NCBI RefSeq assembly: GCF_019890635.1
Contig: NZ_JAIOAB010000017.1
Coordinates: 53,086-117,085, forward strand
Length of the DNA: 64,000 bases
Direction of reading: 5' to 3'
DNA from: Streptomyces sennicomposti
Lineage (GTDB): Bacteria > Actinomycetota > Actinomycetes > Streptomycetales > Streptomycetaceae
Part shown: in pieces, positions 25,210-33,300 of the stretch
How the letters are laid out: the number at the start of each line of letters is the position of its first letter
Numbering within the stretch: the first letter of the stretch is position 1
Notes under the pieces: model-generated
Seen by the model: the letters and a program-made list of their open reading frames with translations, nothing else
Databases searched by the model: none
What the model was told of the DNA's origin: nothing
Program-made: the position numbers and the translations under genes

Positions 25210-25959
25210 TCAGGCGGAGGACGCGTCCCCGTTCCCGGGGGGCGCGTTCTGCGCGCGCCCGGCACCGCTGTCGACCCACTCCCGCAGCTCCTCCTTCAGC
25301 GACCGCTGGAAGGTGGTCAGCAGCGCCTGCACCACCAGCGGGTGCATGTGCGCCGACAGCGACTTCACGTCCTCGGCGTCCCGCTCGGCGACCGCGTCGC
25401 GCAGCAGCCCCGACAGCTCACGGGCCGCCGCGCGGGCGTGCTCGATCAGCGCGGTGCGGGCCGCGAGGATCGTCTCCTGGGACAGCGGCACGTCCAGCAG
25501 CCGCACCCCCAGCCGGAACAGCCCGGCGTCGACGCGGAACGCGCCGTCCTCGGGCGCCAGCACGTTCATCGCCTCCAGCCGGTCCACGTCCTCGTCGGTG
25601 AGCGGCCGCCCGGCCCGCCGCCCCAGCTCGCGCCGGGACAGCCTCTCCACGCTCTCCGGGGCCCAGGAGGCGACGACCGCCCGGTGCACGGCCAGATCGT
25701 GCGGGCTCAGGTCCGGCGGGAGCTGGCGCAGATGCCGTTCGATCGCGGCCAGCGTCATGCCCTGGTGCTGCATCTCCTCGATCAGGGCGAGCCGGGCCAG
25801 ATGATCGCGGCCGTAGCGGCCCACCCGGCGCGGGCCGATCTCGGGCGGCGGCAGCAGACCGCGACTGCTGTAGAAGCGGACCGTGCGCACCGTGACCCCG
25901 GCCCGCGCGGCCAGCTCGTCGATCGTGAGGGCCGGCTCCCCGGTGTCGGTCGTCGTCAT
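25210..25959 (-). CDS. MerR-family transcriptional regulator, probable regulator of the fad operon
   Basis: A 249-residue MerR-type regulator. The N-terminal winged helix is LTIDELAARAGVTVRTVRFYSSRGLLPPPE (read in two parts; residues about 11-40), followed by the RYGRDHLARL wing. The long C-terminal half (residues 85-249) has no cysteine cluster, so the inducer is not a metal; a fatty acyl-CoA would fit the neighbourhood. The ATG at 25959 lies only about 15 bases from the operator-like repeat, so the message may be nearly leaderless. It converges on fadB, and a similar motif precedes both its own gene and the racemase-thiolase-fadB operon. Confidence 0.85.
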   Translation of the reverse strand: MTTTDTGEPALTIDELAARAGVTVRTVRFYSSRGLLPPPEIGPRRVGRYGRDHLARLALIEEMQHQGMTLAAIERHLRQLPPDLSPHDLAVHRAVVASWAPESVERLSRRELGRRAGRPLTDEDVDRLEAMNVLAPEDGAFRVDAGLFRLGVRLLDVPLSQETILAARTALIEHARAAARELSGLLRDAVAERDAEDVKSLSAHMHPLVVQALLTTFQRSLKEELREWVDSGAGRAQNAPPGNGDASSA

Positions 25960-25974
25960 GTGGAGCAGTATCGC

Positions 25975-25993
25975 TGTTACACCAATGGTGTGA
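25975..25993. promoter_or_regulatory. operator-like inverted repeat in the merR promoter
   Basis: TGTTACACCAATGGTGTGA contains ACACC-AAT-GGTGT, a perfect 5+3+5 inverted repeat. On the minus strand it falls between TTCACA (25994-25989) and a GATACT-like -10, which is where MerR proteins typically bind. A 14-of-19 match lies at 20467-20485. Confidence 0.5.
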
Positions 25994-26180
25994 AAGCCGG
26001 TGACCGATCCGCGCAGGTCATGTGAGAAGTTCCGCTGTGTGACGTGCGCCATCGCATGGGACGCGAGCGCCCTGGGAAGCTGCTTTCCTGGTCTGTACCG
26101 CGCCCACGGGCAGGGCGGGCCGGAATCGTACGGACAACCGGGCCCACCCCGCCCGGGGCACCAGAGAGTGGATCTTCCCC

Positions 26181-27635
26181 TTGAGCAAGGACGTGCACAC
26201 GGCGCCCGTCGTCGAGCATCCCCCGACGACCGGGACCCCCGCCGACGCGGGCGACGCCGGGTACAGCAAGGACCTCAAGCACCGCCACGTCAACATGATC
26301 GCCATCGGCGGTGCGATCGGCACCGGGCTCTTCCTGGGCGCCGGCGGCCGCCTGCACAACGCGGGACCGGCACTCGCCCTGGCCTACCTGGTCTGCGGCG
26401 TCTTCGCGTTCTTCGTCGTCCGCGCCCTCGGCGAGCTGGTCCTGTACCGGCCCTCCTCCGGCTCCTTCGTGTCGTACGCGCGCGAGTTCCTGGGGGAGAA
26501 GGGCGCCTACGTCGCGGGCTGGATGTACTTCCTGAACTGGTCGACCACCGGTATCGCCGACATCACCGCGATCGCGCTCTACACGCACTACTGGAGTTTC
26601 TTCACCCCGATCCCGCAGTGGGCGCTCGCACTGATCGCCCTGGCCGTCGTCCTCGCCGTGAACCTGATCTCGGTGAAGATCTTCGGCGAGATGGAGTTCT
26701 GGTTCGCGATCGTCAAGGTGGCCACCCTGGTCGCCTTCATGCTGATCGGCATCTTCCTGCTGGCCACCCAGCACCCGGTGGACGGCACCACACCGGGCCT
26801 GAGCGTCATCAGCGACCACGGCGGGCTGCTCCCGCACGGCGCGATGCCGGTGGTCCTCGTCATGCAGGGCGTGATCTTCGCCTACGCCGCCCTGGAGCTG
26901 GTCGGCGTCGCCGCCGGCGAGACCGCCGAGCCGGAGAAGGTCGTCCCGCGCGCGGTGAACTCCATCATGTGGCGGGTCGCCCTCTTCTACGTCGGCTCGG
27001 TCGTGCTGCTGGCGCTGCTGCTGCCGGGCTCGGTGTACTCCGCCGACGAGAGCCCCTTCGTCACGGTCCTGTCGAAGGTGGGCGTGCCGGCGGCCGGCGA
27101 CGTGATGAACCTCGTGGTCCTCACCGCCGCCATGTCCTCGCTGAACTCCGGCCTGTACTCCACCGGCCGCATCCTGCGCTCCATGGCGATGGCGGGCTCC
27201 GCCCCGAAGTTCACCCGCGTGATGAGCCGCAGCCAGGTGCCCTACGGCGGCATCCTGCTGACCTGCGCGGTGTGCGTGCTCGGCGTGGTCCTCAACTACA
27301 AGGTGCCCGACCAGGCCTTCGAGATCGTGCTGAACGTCGCCTCCCTCGGCATCGTCAGCACCTGGGTGATCATCATGATCTGCCACCTGATCTTCGTCCG
27401 CCGCGCCAAGGCGGGCCTGGTCACCCGCCCGCACTTCCGCCTCCCCTTCAGCCCGGTCACCGAGATCGCCACGGTCGCCTTCCTCCTGGCCTGCCTCGGC
27501 CTGATGTGGAACGACCCGGACGTCGGCCGCAAGACCCTCTACCTCATCCCGGCCATCGCCCTCCTCCTGGTCGCGGGCTGGTTCGGGGTGCGCCGCAGGG
27601 TCACGGAGGAGGCCTCGGCTTCGCTGACGAAGTAA
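26181..27635 (+). CDS. ansP: amino acid permease, L-asparagine permease type
   Basis: Integral membrane amino-acid/proton symporter of the APC superfamily, 484 residues and about 12 membrane segments. The N-terminal signature is [20 protein letters not shown]. The AnsP subgroup is suggested by [16 protein letters not shown] and [15 protein letters not shown]. The first 35 residues are a soluble tail. The start is TTG at 26181 because no ATG or GTG lies between the preceding stop and the first membrane segment in a suitable position; GAGTGGA is a weak ribosome-binding site. The substrate assignment is by resemblance only. The leader (25994-26180) has GC-rich complementary stretches but no clear riboswitch. 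Confidence 0.8.
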   Translation: MSKDVHTAPVVEHPPTTGTPADAGDAGYSKDLKHRHVNMIAIGGAIGTGLFLGAGGRLHNAGPALALAYLVCGVFAFFVVRALGELVLYRPSSGSFVSYAREFLGEKGAYVAGWMYFLNWSTTGIADITAIALYTHYWSFFTPIPQWALALIALAVVLAVNLISVKIFGEMEFWFAIVKVATLVAFMLIGIFLLATQHPVDGTTPGLSVISDHGGLLPHGAMPVVLVMQGVIFAYAALELVGVAAGETAEPEKVVPRAVNSIMWRVALFYVGSVVLLALLLPGSVYSADESPFVTVLSKVGVPAAGDVMNLVVLTAAMSSLNSGLYSTGRILRSMAMAGSAPKFTRVMSRSQVPYGGILLTCAVCVLGVVLNYKVPDQAFEIVLNVASLGIVSTWVIIMICHLIFVRRAKAGLVTRPHFRLPFSPVTEIATVAFLLACLGLMWNDPDVGRKTLYLIPAIALLLVAGWFGVRRRVTEEASASLTK

Positions 27636-27671
27636 GAAGTAGGGGCGGCCGGGGAGACGGCGGCCGGCCGC

Positions 27672-27703
27672 CGCGGGACGGCCCGGTGAAGGGCCGTCCC
27701 GCG
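27672..27703. terminator. strong bidirectional terminator hairpin
   Basis: GCGGGACGGCCC (27673-27684) pairs perfectly with GGGCCGTCCCGC (27691-27702) around GGTGAA, extendable by one pair. A second hairpin, GCGCACCG-CTGAC-CGGTGCGC (27701-27721), follows directly. Both lie between the convergent permease and hydrolase genes. Confidence 0.7.
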
Positions 27704-27724
27704 CACCGCTGACCGGTGCGCGCG

Positions 27725-29059
27725 TCACCTGTGCTCGCGGAGGAACACCGGGATGTCGGCGCGGGTCGGGTAGTCGGGCAGCGGCGCGGGCTCGTCCCGG
27801 AGGAAGGCGGTGATGACGGCCGCCGCCCGTCGGTCGTTGTCGTCCAGGCCGTTCCACATGTGGTGGCCGACCCCTGGCAGGTACTGGGTGCGCTGGACGG
27901 CGGGGTCGTTCGCGAGGACGGCTGTCTCCCACTGCCGGACCTGGGAGGAGCACTCGGCGATCATCAGCATCGCGGGCGTCCGAGAGTTCCTCAGCCGCGG
28001 GGCGAGCGAGGGGGAGTCCTTGACCGTCTGCTGGATGCGGAGGCTGGCGGCGGCGCTGAAGGAGAAGTTGTCCGCCGTGTCCTCGACCGGGATGCGGTGC
28101 GCGTCCCGTGCGCAGTAGCCGGAGGCCGTGTCGCTGCCGAGATCGGCGGCCGTGAAGGCGTTGTCGCCCTCCGCCTGTCCCACCAGCCCGTTGTCCGGGC
28201 TGAGCAGTCCGAGCCGCAGCAGGCCGAACGCGACGGCGTACCTGGGCACGTGGGTGGAGCGCGGTCCGGTCATGGCCGGGGCGAGGCCCCGTGCCGAGGG
28301 CCTGCCCTTCGGCCCCGAGATCCGGGCGGTGGGGCCGTCCATCGGGCCTGGCTCGGCGATGACCGCCCGGTGGAAGCGGGCGGCGGTGGCCGGGTCGGCC
28401 AGCGCGCGGGTGAGCACGACCGCGCCCGCGGAGAATCCGAGCACGTCGGCAGGGCCCTCGCCGAGCTTGTCGACGAAGGCCCCGAGGTCCTGGACGGACC
28501 GGGTGATCGAGTACTGGTCCATGGGCAGCAGGTCGCTGCGCCCGCCGCCGGCCTGCTCGTAGGCGTACACGTCGTAGCCCTGTCCCGCGAGCCGGCGCAG
28601 GAAGCGGTGGTCGAGCACCGAGATGCCCCGCACCGGCCCGCCGTTGAGATAGACGAGCGGGATCCGTTGCCGAGGGCTCTTGCCGGCGGGCGGGTAGTGG
28701 TAGACGGCGACCCGGCTGCCGGTGGACAGACTCCAGTGCTCGGTGGCCACGGACGCCAGGCCGGGCGGGTAGCGGCGCGTCGTGGGAACGGTCGGGACGC
28801 AGACCGAGAGCGTCAGGGCCGCTGCGGCGAGCACCGGGAGGAACGGGACCAGCCGCCCCCGCCAGGGCCGGCGGCGGCCCCGCCACAGCGCCGCGGCGAC
28901 CGCGGCCCCGAGCGTCACCGACCAGGCGAGGAACCCCGATCCCGCGCCGTCGGTGGCGACGATCAATGCCAGGAACAGGGCGACCAGCCCCACCACTGCG
29001 GCGGCCGACGCCAGCAGTCGGCCGACGAGGCGTAAGGGACGTATGACGGAGAGTGGCAC
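27725..29059 (-). CDS. membrane-anchored alpha/beta hydrolase
   Basis: A 444-residue protein with an N-terminal membrane part and a hydrolase domain outside. About three hydrophobic segments lie within residues 8-100 (LVGRLLASAAAVVGLVALFL, FLAWSVTLGAAVAAALW, LVPFLPVLAAAALTLSVCV). The alpha/beta-hydrolase domain begins near 115, with PLVYLNGGPVRGISVLDHRF (oxyanion region as in prolyl aminopeptidases), the nucleophile elbow GFSAGAVV and a C-terminal GVGHHMW histidine. The GTG at 29059 follows GGGAGGAATCACC, a good ribosome-binding site. It is divergent from a tetR gene with an operator-like palindrome between, so it is the likely target of that repressor. The substrate is unknown. Confidence 0.82.
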   Translation of the reverse strand: MPLSVIRPLRLVGRLLASAAAVVGLVALFLALIVATDGAGSGFLAWSVTLGAAVAAALWRGRRRPWRGRLVPFLPVLAAAALTLSVCVPTVPTTRRYPPGLASVATEHWSLSTGSRVAVYHYPPAGKSPRQRIPLVYLNGGPVRGISVLDHRFLRRLAGQGYDVYAYEQAGGGRSDLLPMDQYSITRSVQDLGAFVDKLGEGPADVLGFSAGAVVLTRALADPATAARFHRAVIAEPGPMDGPTARISGPKGRPSARGLAPAMTGPRSTHVPRYAVAFGLLRLGLLSPDNGLVGQAEGDNAFTAADLGSDTASGYCARDAHRIPVEDTADNFSFSAAASLRIQQTVKDSPSLAPRLRNSRTPAMLMIAECSSQVRQWETAVLANDPAVQRTQYLPGVGHHMWNGLDDNDRRAAAVITAFLRDEPAPLPDYPTRADIPVFLREHR

Positions 29060-29074
29060 GGTGATTCCTCCCGC

Positions 29075-29102
29075 TTTTGAAACGCTGTTTTGAAACGGTG
29101 TT
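29075..29102. promoter_or_regulatory. TetR operator-like palindrome and direct repeat
   Basis: TTTTGAAACGCTG (29075-29087) is followed head to tail by TTTTGAAACGGTG (29088-29100), one mismatch in 13. The same bases read as the palindrome AACnnnGTTT-TG-AAACnnnGTT (29081-29102). It lies between the divergent hydrolase and tetR genes, close to both starts, as expected for an autoregulated TetR pair. Confidence 0.6.
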
Positions 29103-29126
29103 AGCAGGCACGGTACACTGCTTCTC

Positions 29127-29744
29127 GTGGGAAGGCCGAGAACGAACGACGCCGCCGTCAGGGAACGGCTGGTGGCATGCGCGACGGAGATGTTCGCCAC
29201 CCGTCCGCAGGAGTCCGTCACGGTGCGCGCGCTGGCCGCGGTCGCCGGGACGTCGACGGCGGCGGTGTACACGCTGTTCCGGGGCAAGGACGGGCTGATT
29301 CGCGAGGTGCGCGATCGGGCGGTCGCCGGCCTGTTCCAGGACCTGACGGCGGTTCCCGCCTCCGAGGCCGCCGTCGAGGACCTGTACGCGTTGGCCGCGG
29401 CCTACCGCCGCTGGGGGTGCGAACACCGCCACCTGTACACGGTGCTGTTCGGCGGCGCGCAGTCCTTCGACCCCTCGGGCGGGGTCGGTGACCACGACCC
29501 CGTGGGACCGCTCCTCGCGGCGATCGACCGAGCCGTGGCACAGGGCGCCCTCGCAGGCGACACCACGCTGATCGCCGTCTCCATCTGGGTCGCGCTGCAC
29601 GGTCTGGTCACCCTCGAACTCGCCGGCGCCCTGCACGACGCCGCGGCCGAGACCGCGTTCCGGTCCACGCTGGACGCCGTACTGCGAGGCTGGGCGCCCT
29701 CCGCCGCGTCCCCAGGGCCGCGCCGCGCCGACGCCGCGCGGTGA
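29127..29744 (+). CDS. TetR-family transcriptional regulator
   Basis: TetR-type repressor of 205 residues. The N-terminal helix-turn-helix is VRERLVACATEMFATRPQES to TSTAAVYTLFRGKDGLI (about residues 11-60). The ligand-binding half includes RRWGCEHRHLYTVLFGG, typical of TetR proteins with a WHG-like C-terminal domain (IAVSIWVALHGLVTLELAG). The start is GTG at 29127 (VGRPRTNDAA); no ribosome-binding site is seen, so it may be leaderless. The operator-like repeat just upstream and the divergent hydrolase gene make up a classical repressor/target pair. The ligand is unknown. The 180 bases after it hold only a short CGCCCGGGT direct repeat. Confidence 0.87.
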   Translation: MGRPRTNDAAVRERLVACATEMFATRPQESVTVRALAAVAGTSTAAVYTLFRGKDGLIREVRDRAVAGLFQDLTAVPASEAAVEDLYALAAAYRRWGCEHRHLYTVLFGGAQSFDPSGGVGDHDPVGPLLAAIDRAVAQGALAGDTTLIAVSIWVALHGLVTLELAGALHDAAAETAFRSTLDAVLRGWAPSAASPGPRRADAAR

Positions 29745-29924
29745 AGCGGCGGCTGCGCAGGCGCGGGGGAGCGACGAGGCGACGCACCTGCGCCTGCGAC
29801 CGCCGCACGACGACCCGCACCCGTCACCGACGACCGAGTCGACCACCGCGAGACGCCCGGGTGAGACGCCCGGGTCAGACGGCTCCCTAGGTGACGAGCG
29901 GGAGCGCTCCTCGTACGACCACCG

Positions 29925-30473
29925 TCAAGGTGCGCCCTCTCCCTCGGCACCGCTCGGGCTCACACCGGCACGTGCCCTCGGACGCACCAGGACGTCATGG
30001 TGCCCGCACAGGGCGAGGACCGACTTGGCGATCCGACGCACTCGCTCGACCTCGCCCCACAGGCCCGCCGCTTCCACCTCGTCGAGCCGCCGCCGGGCTT
30101 CCGCGAGCGCGTCCCGGGCGACCTTCGCGGGGACGTCGTCGGCCGGTGAGGCAGCGGCGAGCTGTTCGACGCGCGGAATCAGCTCACCGAGGGTCCGGCG
30201 GAAGCCGTCCTCGAAGGCCCGCACGGTGCCGTGGCGCGGCAGCGTCCTCTGGTCCAGGAACCAGGCCGCGGCGGCGCGCACCGTGACGGAGGCGAGCGCG
30301 ACGCCGTCCGGCTCCGTGCCGACGCCGCTCACCGGCCGGACTCCGCCGCGCGGTGGATCGGACAGGCGCAGGGCAGCGCCCGGCTCATCGGCGGCGGCAC
30401 GGGCCCGTCGCTGTGCGGCACGAGGCACACTGCGCGAGCCGTCGCCTCGTACGGTGTAGACCCGGATGGTCAT
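29925..30473 (-). CDS. hypothetical protein resembling DUF6415-type proteins
   Basis: A 182-residue protein of unknown function. Residues 1-75 are basic and low in complexity. Residues about 75-165 form a helical core (WFLDQRTLPRHGTVRAFEDGF, LGELIPRVEQLAAA, VARDALAEARRRLDEVEAAGLWGEVERVRRIAKSVLALCGHHDVL, read in parts) that reminds me of DUF6415-type proteins, which sit beside regulators in streptomycetes. I chose the ATG at 30473 because GAGGG stands about 8 bases upstream. It follows the XRE regulator gene on the same strand after a 135-base gap with a hairpin. No function can be assigned. Confidence 0.6.
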   Translation of the reverse strand: MTIRVYTVRGDGSRSVPRAAQRRARAAADEPGAALRLSDPPRGGVRPVSGVGTEPDGVALASVTVRAAAAWFLDQRTLPRHGTVRAFEDGFRRTLGELIPRVEQLAAASPADDVPAKVARDALAEARRRLDEVEAAGLWGEVERVRRIAKSVLALCGHHDVLVRPRARAGVSPSGAEGEGAP

Positions 30474-30576
30474 CTTGGCACCCTCTGGGCGCTGCCGGTC
30501 TCGTGCGTCGGCCATCCCGGCCCCCTCTGGTCGGCTTTCATGTGCGAGACAGATGGTGGGGGCCGTCGAACGTGAC

Positions 30577-30599
30577 AAGTACCCCGGCTAGGGGTACCT
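30577..30599 (-). terminator. palindromic hairpin downstream of the XRE gene
   Basis: GTACCCC (30579-30585) and GGGGTAC (30591-30597) are perfect arms around GGCTA, with outer CA/TG pairs giving a nearly 10-bp symmetry. It lies 10 bases after the XRE stop on the minus strand and about 100 bases before the next gene's start. It could be a terminator or an operator for the regulator. Confidence 0.45.
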
Positions 30600-30608
30600 G
30601 CGGTCTCG

Positions 30609-31829
30609 TTACACGGCGGAGCACCATTCGGCGAAGTTGGTCAGCGCTTCGGCATCCGACCGCTTCAACCGGCGCAGCGTGGACACGTCCTCGCGGACCC
30701 ACGGGTGCTGTCGGGTGTGCTGGGGCGCGATGTGCCGGGCGAGCTTCAGCGACTCGAAGGCGTCGTCGGCGAGCCCGGACCATAGCTGGGCGCGGGCCAG
30801 CTCGATGTAGAAGCCGCTGCGCCGCTCCGCCGGAAGGTCTTTCGGAGGCTCCCACGTGTCGGCCACGTCAAGGGCGCGGCCGACATGGTCGCCGCCGAGA
30901 CTCACCGCGACGGCGACCTCGTGGATGCGTACGCATTCCGGACCGAATGCGGTACCGAGGTAGACCCCTTCGGGTACTCGGTCAGCGAGGGCTCGCGCCT
31001 CGCTGAGGTGAGTGGCCACAGCTGAGGCGTCGCGAACCCGGCCCGCGACGACCGCAGCCCGCATGTGGAGGGCGCCTCGTGCTGCGATCTCCCGACGCCC
31101 CGTCGGTGCGGGTGCGAGATCGAGTGCCTGGTGCAGGGCCCGCAGGCCGGCGCTGTGAGCCCGGGCAGCGAAGAACGTCTCGGTACGCACGTACGCGACG
31201 GTCGCGGCCAGCAGAGGATCGTTCGCCTCGGGTACGGCCCACCGCATCAGCTCCACGAGCCGCGCGGACAGATCGCGCGCGCCGAACTTGTATGCCACGG
31301 CGTCCGCGGAACGGTAGGCCCGAACGAGCAAACCGGCCAGCTCGGCCCGATCTGCCGCGGTTGCTCCATGGAAGGCGCGGGCGAGTTCGGTGAGCAGGTC
31401 CGGAAGCTCGCGGGCGATGCGCGTGTACTGCGCCGCCAGCCGCCACCGGGCCGCTTCTTCGGCGTCGGCCCGCAGTTCTGGGAGAGACCGCACAGGACCG
31501 TCCTCGGGCACGTCGTACGTGGCGATCGCCGCGGAGAGCGCGGGCAGAGCGTCGTGGACGCGGCTTCGAGCGGACTCGCGGTCCGTGCGAAGCCGGGACG
31601 GATCGAGCCTCAGGGCAGCGGCGATGGCCTCCAGAGTCTCGTCGGTGACGCCACGCTCCCCGCGTTCGATCTTGCGGATGGTGCCCAGCGCTACGCGGGC
31701 CGCATCCGCGAGCTGCCGCTGCGTCATCCTCGGACGTGCGACGCCTCGGTAGTAGGCGATTCTCCGGCCCACGCCGCCGTCGGTCTCCACGGGCATCCAG
31801 GCTCCCAGTTCGGTGCTTCCACTCCGCAC
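30609..31829 (-). CDS. XRE-family regulator with TPR-like C-terminal domain
   Basis: A 406-residue regulator. The N-terminal helix-turn-helix (RMTQRQLADAARVALGTIRKIERGERGV, about residues 34-61) is followed by a long helical-repeat domain (residues 90-400, for example WRLAAQYTRIARELPDLLTELA and RSGFYIELARAQLWSGLADDAFESL). This architecture is common in streptomycetes for single-copy developmental or antibiotic-linked regulators. The ATG at 31829 gives a short extra N-terminus; the second ATG at 31796 (MPVETDGG) is possible. Base composition is a little lower in GC than the neighbours, and codon use is less biased, suggesting a more recently acquired gene. Confidence 0.8.
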   Translation of the reverse strand: MRSGSTELGAWMPVETDGGVGRRIAYYRGVARPRMTQRQLADAARVALGTIRKIERGERGVTDETLEAIAAALRLDPSRLRTDRESARSRVHDALPALSAAIATYDVPEDGPVRSLPELRADAEEAARWRLAAQYTRIARELPDLLTELARAFHGATAADRAELAGLLVRAYRSADAVAYKFGARDLSARLVELMRWAVPEANDPLLAATVAYVRTETFFAARAHSAGLRALHQALDLAPAPTGRREIAARGALHMRAAVVAGRVRDASAVATHLSEARALADRVPEGVYLGTAFGPECVRIHEVAVAVSLGGDHVGRALDVADTWEPPKDLPAERRSGFYIELARAQLWSGLADDAFESLKLARHIAPQHTRQHPWVREDVSTLRRLKRSDAEALTNFAEWCSAV

Positions 31830-31862
31830 CGTATCCGCGCCAGGACGCCGCGTGCATGGAAA

Positions 31863-31890
31863 CGGTCCCGAGCCTTCGCGCTCGGGACCG
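31863..31890 (-). terminator. terminator hairpin of the HAD phosphatase gene
   Basis: CGGTCCCGAGC (31863-31873) and GCTCGGGACCG (31880-31890) form a perfect 11-bp stem with a 6-base loop, 9 bases past the HAD gene's stop on the minus strand and upstream of the XRE gene. Confidence 0.65.
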
Positions 31891-31898
31891 CACGTGCC

Positions 31899-32540
31899 CT
31901 ACCTGCCGGTGATCCGGCTGAGCGCAGTGAGGCCGTCGACTCGCCAGTCCGCCGCCGCGATCACATCGGGGTCGTCCGCCCACAGATGCCCCCACGGGCC
32001 GCGCCGCAGATGCGCGGTCCGCAGACCCGCGGCCTTGGCCGGGAAGATGTCGTTCACCGGGTGGTCGCCGACGTACACCGTCCGGTCGGGCGCCGCCTGC
32101 GCCACGTCCATCACCCGCAGGAAGAAGTCCGGCGCCGGCTTGGCGACACCCCACTCGCCCGAGGTCGCGATCAGGTCCGCGGGCAGGTCCAGGGCGCGTA
32201 GCAACTCCCCGGCCCGCGCGGTCTGGTTGCCCGCGATGACGACCCGCACGCCCTGAGCGCGCAGGGCCGACAGCGCCGGCCGCACATCCTCGTACAGGTC
32301 GTCCTCGGCCAACCGCTCGCCGCGCCCGGCCGCCTCCCGGGCGCGGTACTCCGTGGCGACGTCGATGCCGGGGCGTACGAGACGGAGCGCGTCCGCGTTG
32401 TCCTGCCCCCGGGCGACCACGGCCCCGACGAGGGCGGAGAGCGTATGCCTCGGAACCTCCAGCCAGTCGGCCCAGGAAGCCCAGTAGCGATCGTCCCGGA
32501 CGAGGGTCTCGCCGACGTCGAACACGATGGTGTCAATCAC
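31899..32540 (-). CDS. HAD-family hydrolase (phosphatase-like)
   Basis: Haloacid-dehalogenase-superfamily hydrolase of 213 residues. Motif I reads FDVGETLV: the nucleophilic Asp is present, but the usual second Asp (general acid) is replaced by Gly-Glu, as in many HAD proteins of the ETL subgroup. Motif II is VIAGNQTA with the Thr shifted, motif III is the lysine in GVAKPAPDFF, and motif IV is YVGDHPVNDI. The cap domain lies between residues 20 and 85. The substrate is unknown; small sugar or nucleotide phosphates are usual for the family. The start ATG at 32540 opens a 224-base divergent region with no other gene. Confidence 0.82.
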   Translation of the reverse strand: MIDTIVFDVGETLVRDDRYWASWADWLEVPRHTLSALVGAVVARGQDNADALRLVRPGIDVATEYRAREAAGRGERLAEDDLYEDVRPALSALRAQGVRVVIAGNQTARAGELLRALDLPADLIATSGEWGVAKPAPDFFLRVMDVAQAAPDRTVYVGDHPVNDIFPAKAAGLRTAHLRRGPWGHLWADDPDVIAAADWRVDGLTALSRITGR

Positions 32541-32764
32541 GCCCCGAGCCTACGGGGAGCCGGTACGCCGCCCGAGGGTCGAATAGGTCGGCCATCCACG
32601 GCGGGAGGCCACGACCACGAGTCGCCGGGCCATCGATGCTCTGTCCGACGCCGTAGGCGAACAAGCCCAGCTGTACCCGTACACCGTCGGCAAGGCCGCG
32701 TCGCAGCCCGTGGCCGAAGCCACGACAATGATCCGAGACCCGCTGTCCACGTAAGAGGATCGAC

Positions 32765-33256
32765 GTGACCACGATTGCCGTCACCGGGCACATGGATCTG
32801 ACCGAGGCGAGCGTGCCCCTCGTGCGGGAGGCGCTGCGCGGGGTGCTGGAGCCCTACGCCGCGGAGCTGGACGGGCTCTCGTGCCTCGCCGCGGGAGCCG
32901 ACAGCGTCTTCGCCGATGTCGTGCTGGAGCTGGGCGGCCGCCTCGTCGCCGTCATCCCCTCCAAGGACTACCGGGCGGCCAAGGTGAAGCCGGAGCACGC
33001 CGGCACCTTCGACCGTCTCGTCCGGGCCGCGGCCGAGGTGACGGTGCTGGACCATGAGACCGCGAACCGGGCAGCGTACGAGGACGCCAACGCCGTGCTT
33101 CTCCGGCGCGCGGACCGACTCGTCGCCGTGTGGAACGGCGAGCCGCCGTCCGGCAAGGGCGGAGGCACCGCGGACACCGTCCTCGACGCCCGCGCTACCG
33201 GACTGCCGGTCGACGTGGTGTGGCCGGAGGGCGCCGCTCGCCGGCCGGCGTCCTGA
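32765..33256 (+). CDS. SLOG-type Rossmann protein (nucleotide-ligand binding)
   Basis: A 163-residue protein with the SLOG fold (relatives: DprA, YpsA, LOG, TRPM N-terminus). The pattern is VTGHMDLTEASV at the start, LSCLAAGADSVFADVVLELG (glycine-rich nucleotide loop), LVAVIPSKDY, and the C-terminal RADRLVAVWNGEPPSGKGGGTADTV with the GGT turn. SLOG proteins sense or process nucleotide-derived ligands, sometimes in defence or stress circuits; a specific role cannot be read here. The GTG start follows AGAGGA at 6 bases. It stands alone between a divergent HAD gene and a convergent peptidase gene. Confidence 0.72.
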   Translation: MTTIAVTGHMDLTEASVPLVREALRGVLEPYAAELDGLSCLAAGADSVFADVVLELGGRLVAVIPSKDYRAAKVKPEHAGTFDRLVRAAAEVTVLDHETANRAAYEDANAVLLRRADRLVAVWNGEPPSGKGGGTADTVLDARATGLPVDVVWPEGAARRPAS

Positions 33257-33258
33257 AC

Positions 33259-33295
33259 GGCCCGGGCCGCCCCGCCGGAAGGGGCGGTCCGGGCC
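33259..33295. terminator. bidirectional terminator hairpin
   Basis: A 15-bp stem with one G-T type mismatch (33259-33273 with 33281-33295) around GCCGGAA fills the 44-base gap between the convergent SLOG and M1 peptidase genes. Confidence 0.72.
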
Positions 33296-33300
33296 GGCGG

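Noticed and set aside
22959..25265. A 768-codon open frame antisense to fadB, and similar very long antisense frames elsewhere (for example 25977-29846)
   Set aside because: In DNA this GC-rich, frames opposite or offset to real genes stay open by chance. These products are repetitive Arg/Gly/Ala/Val strings without domains, while the sense frames encode clear families.
30609..31829. The XRE regulator and its neighbour as part of a mobile island
   Set aside because: GC is slightly lower, but there is no integrase, tRNA, attachment repeat or other transfer gene nearby.
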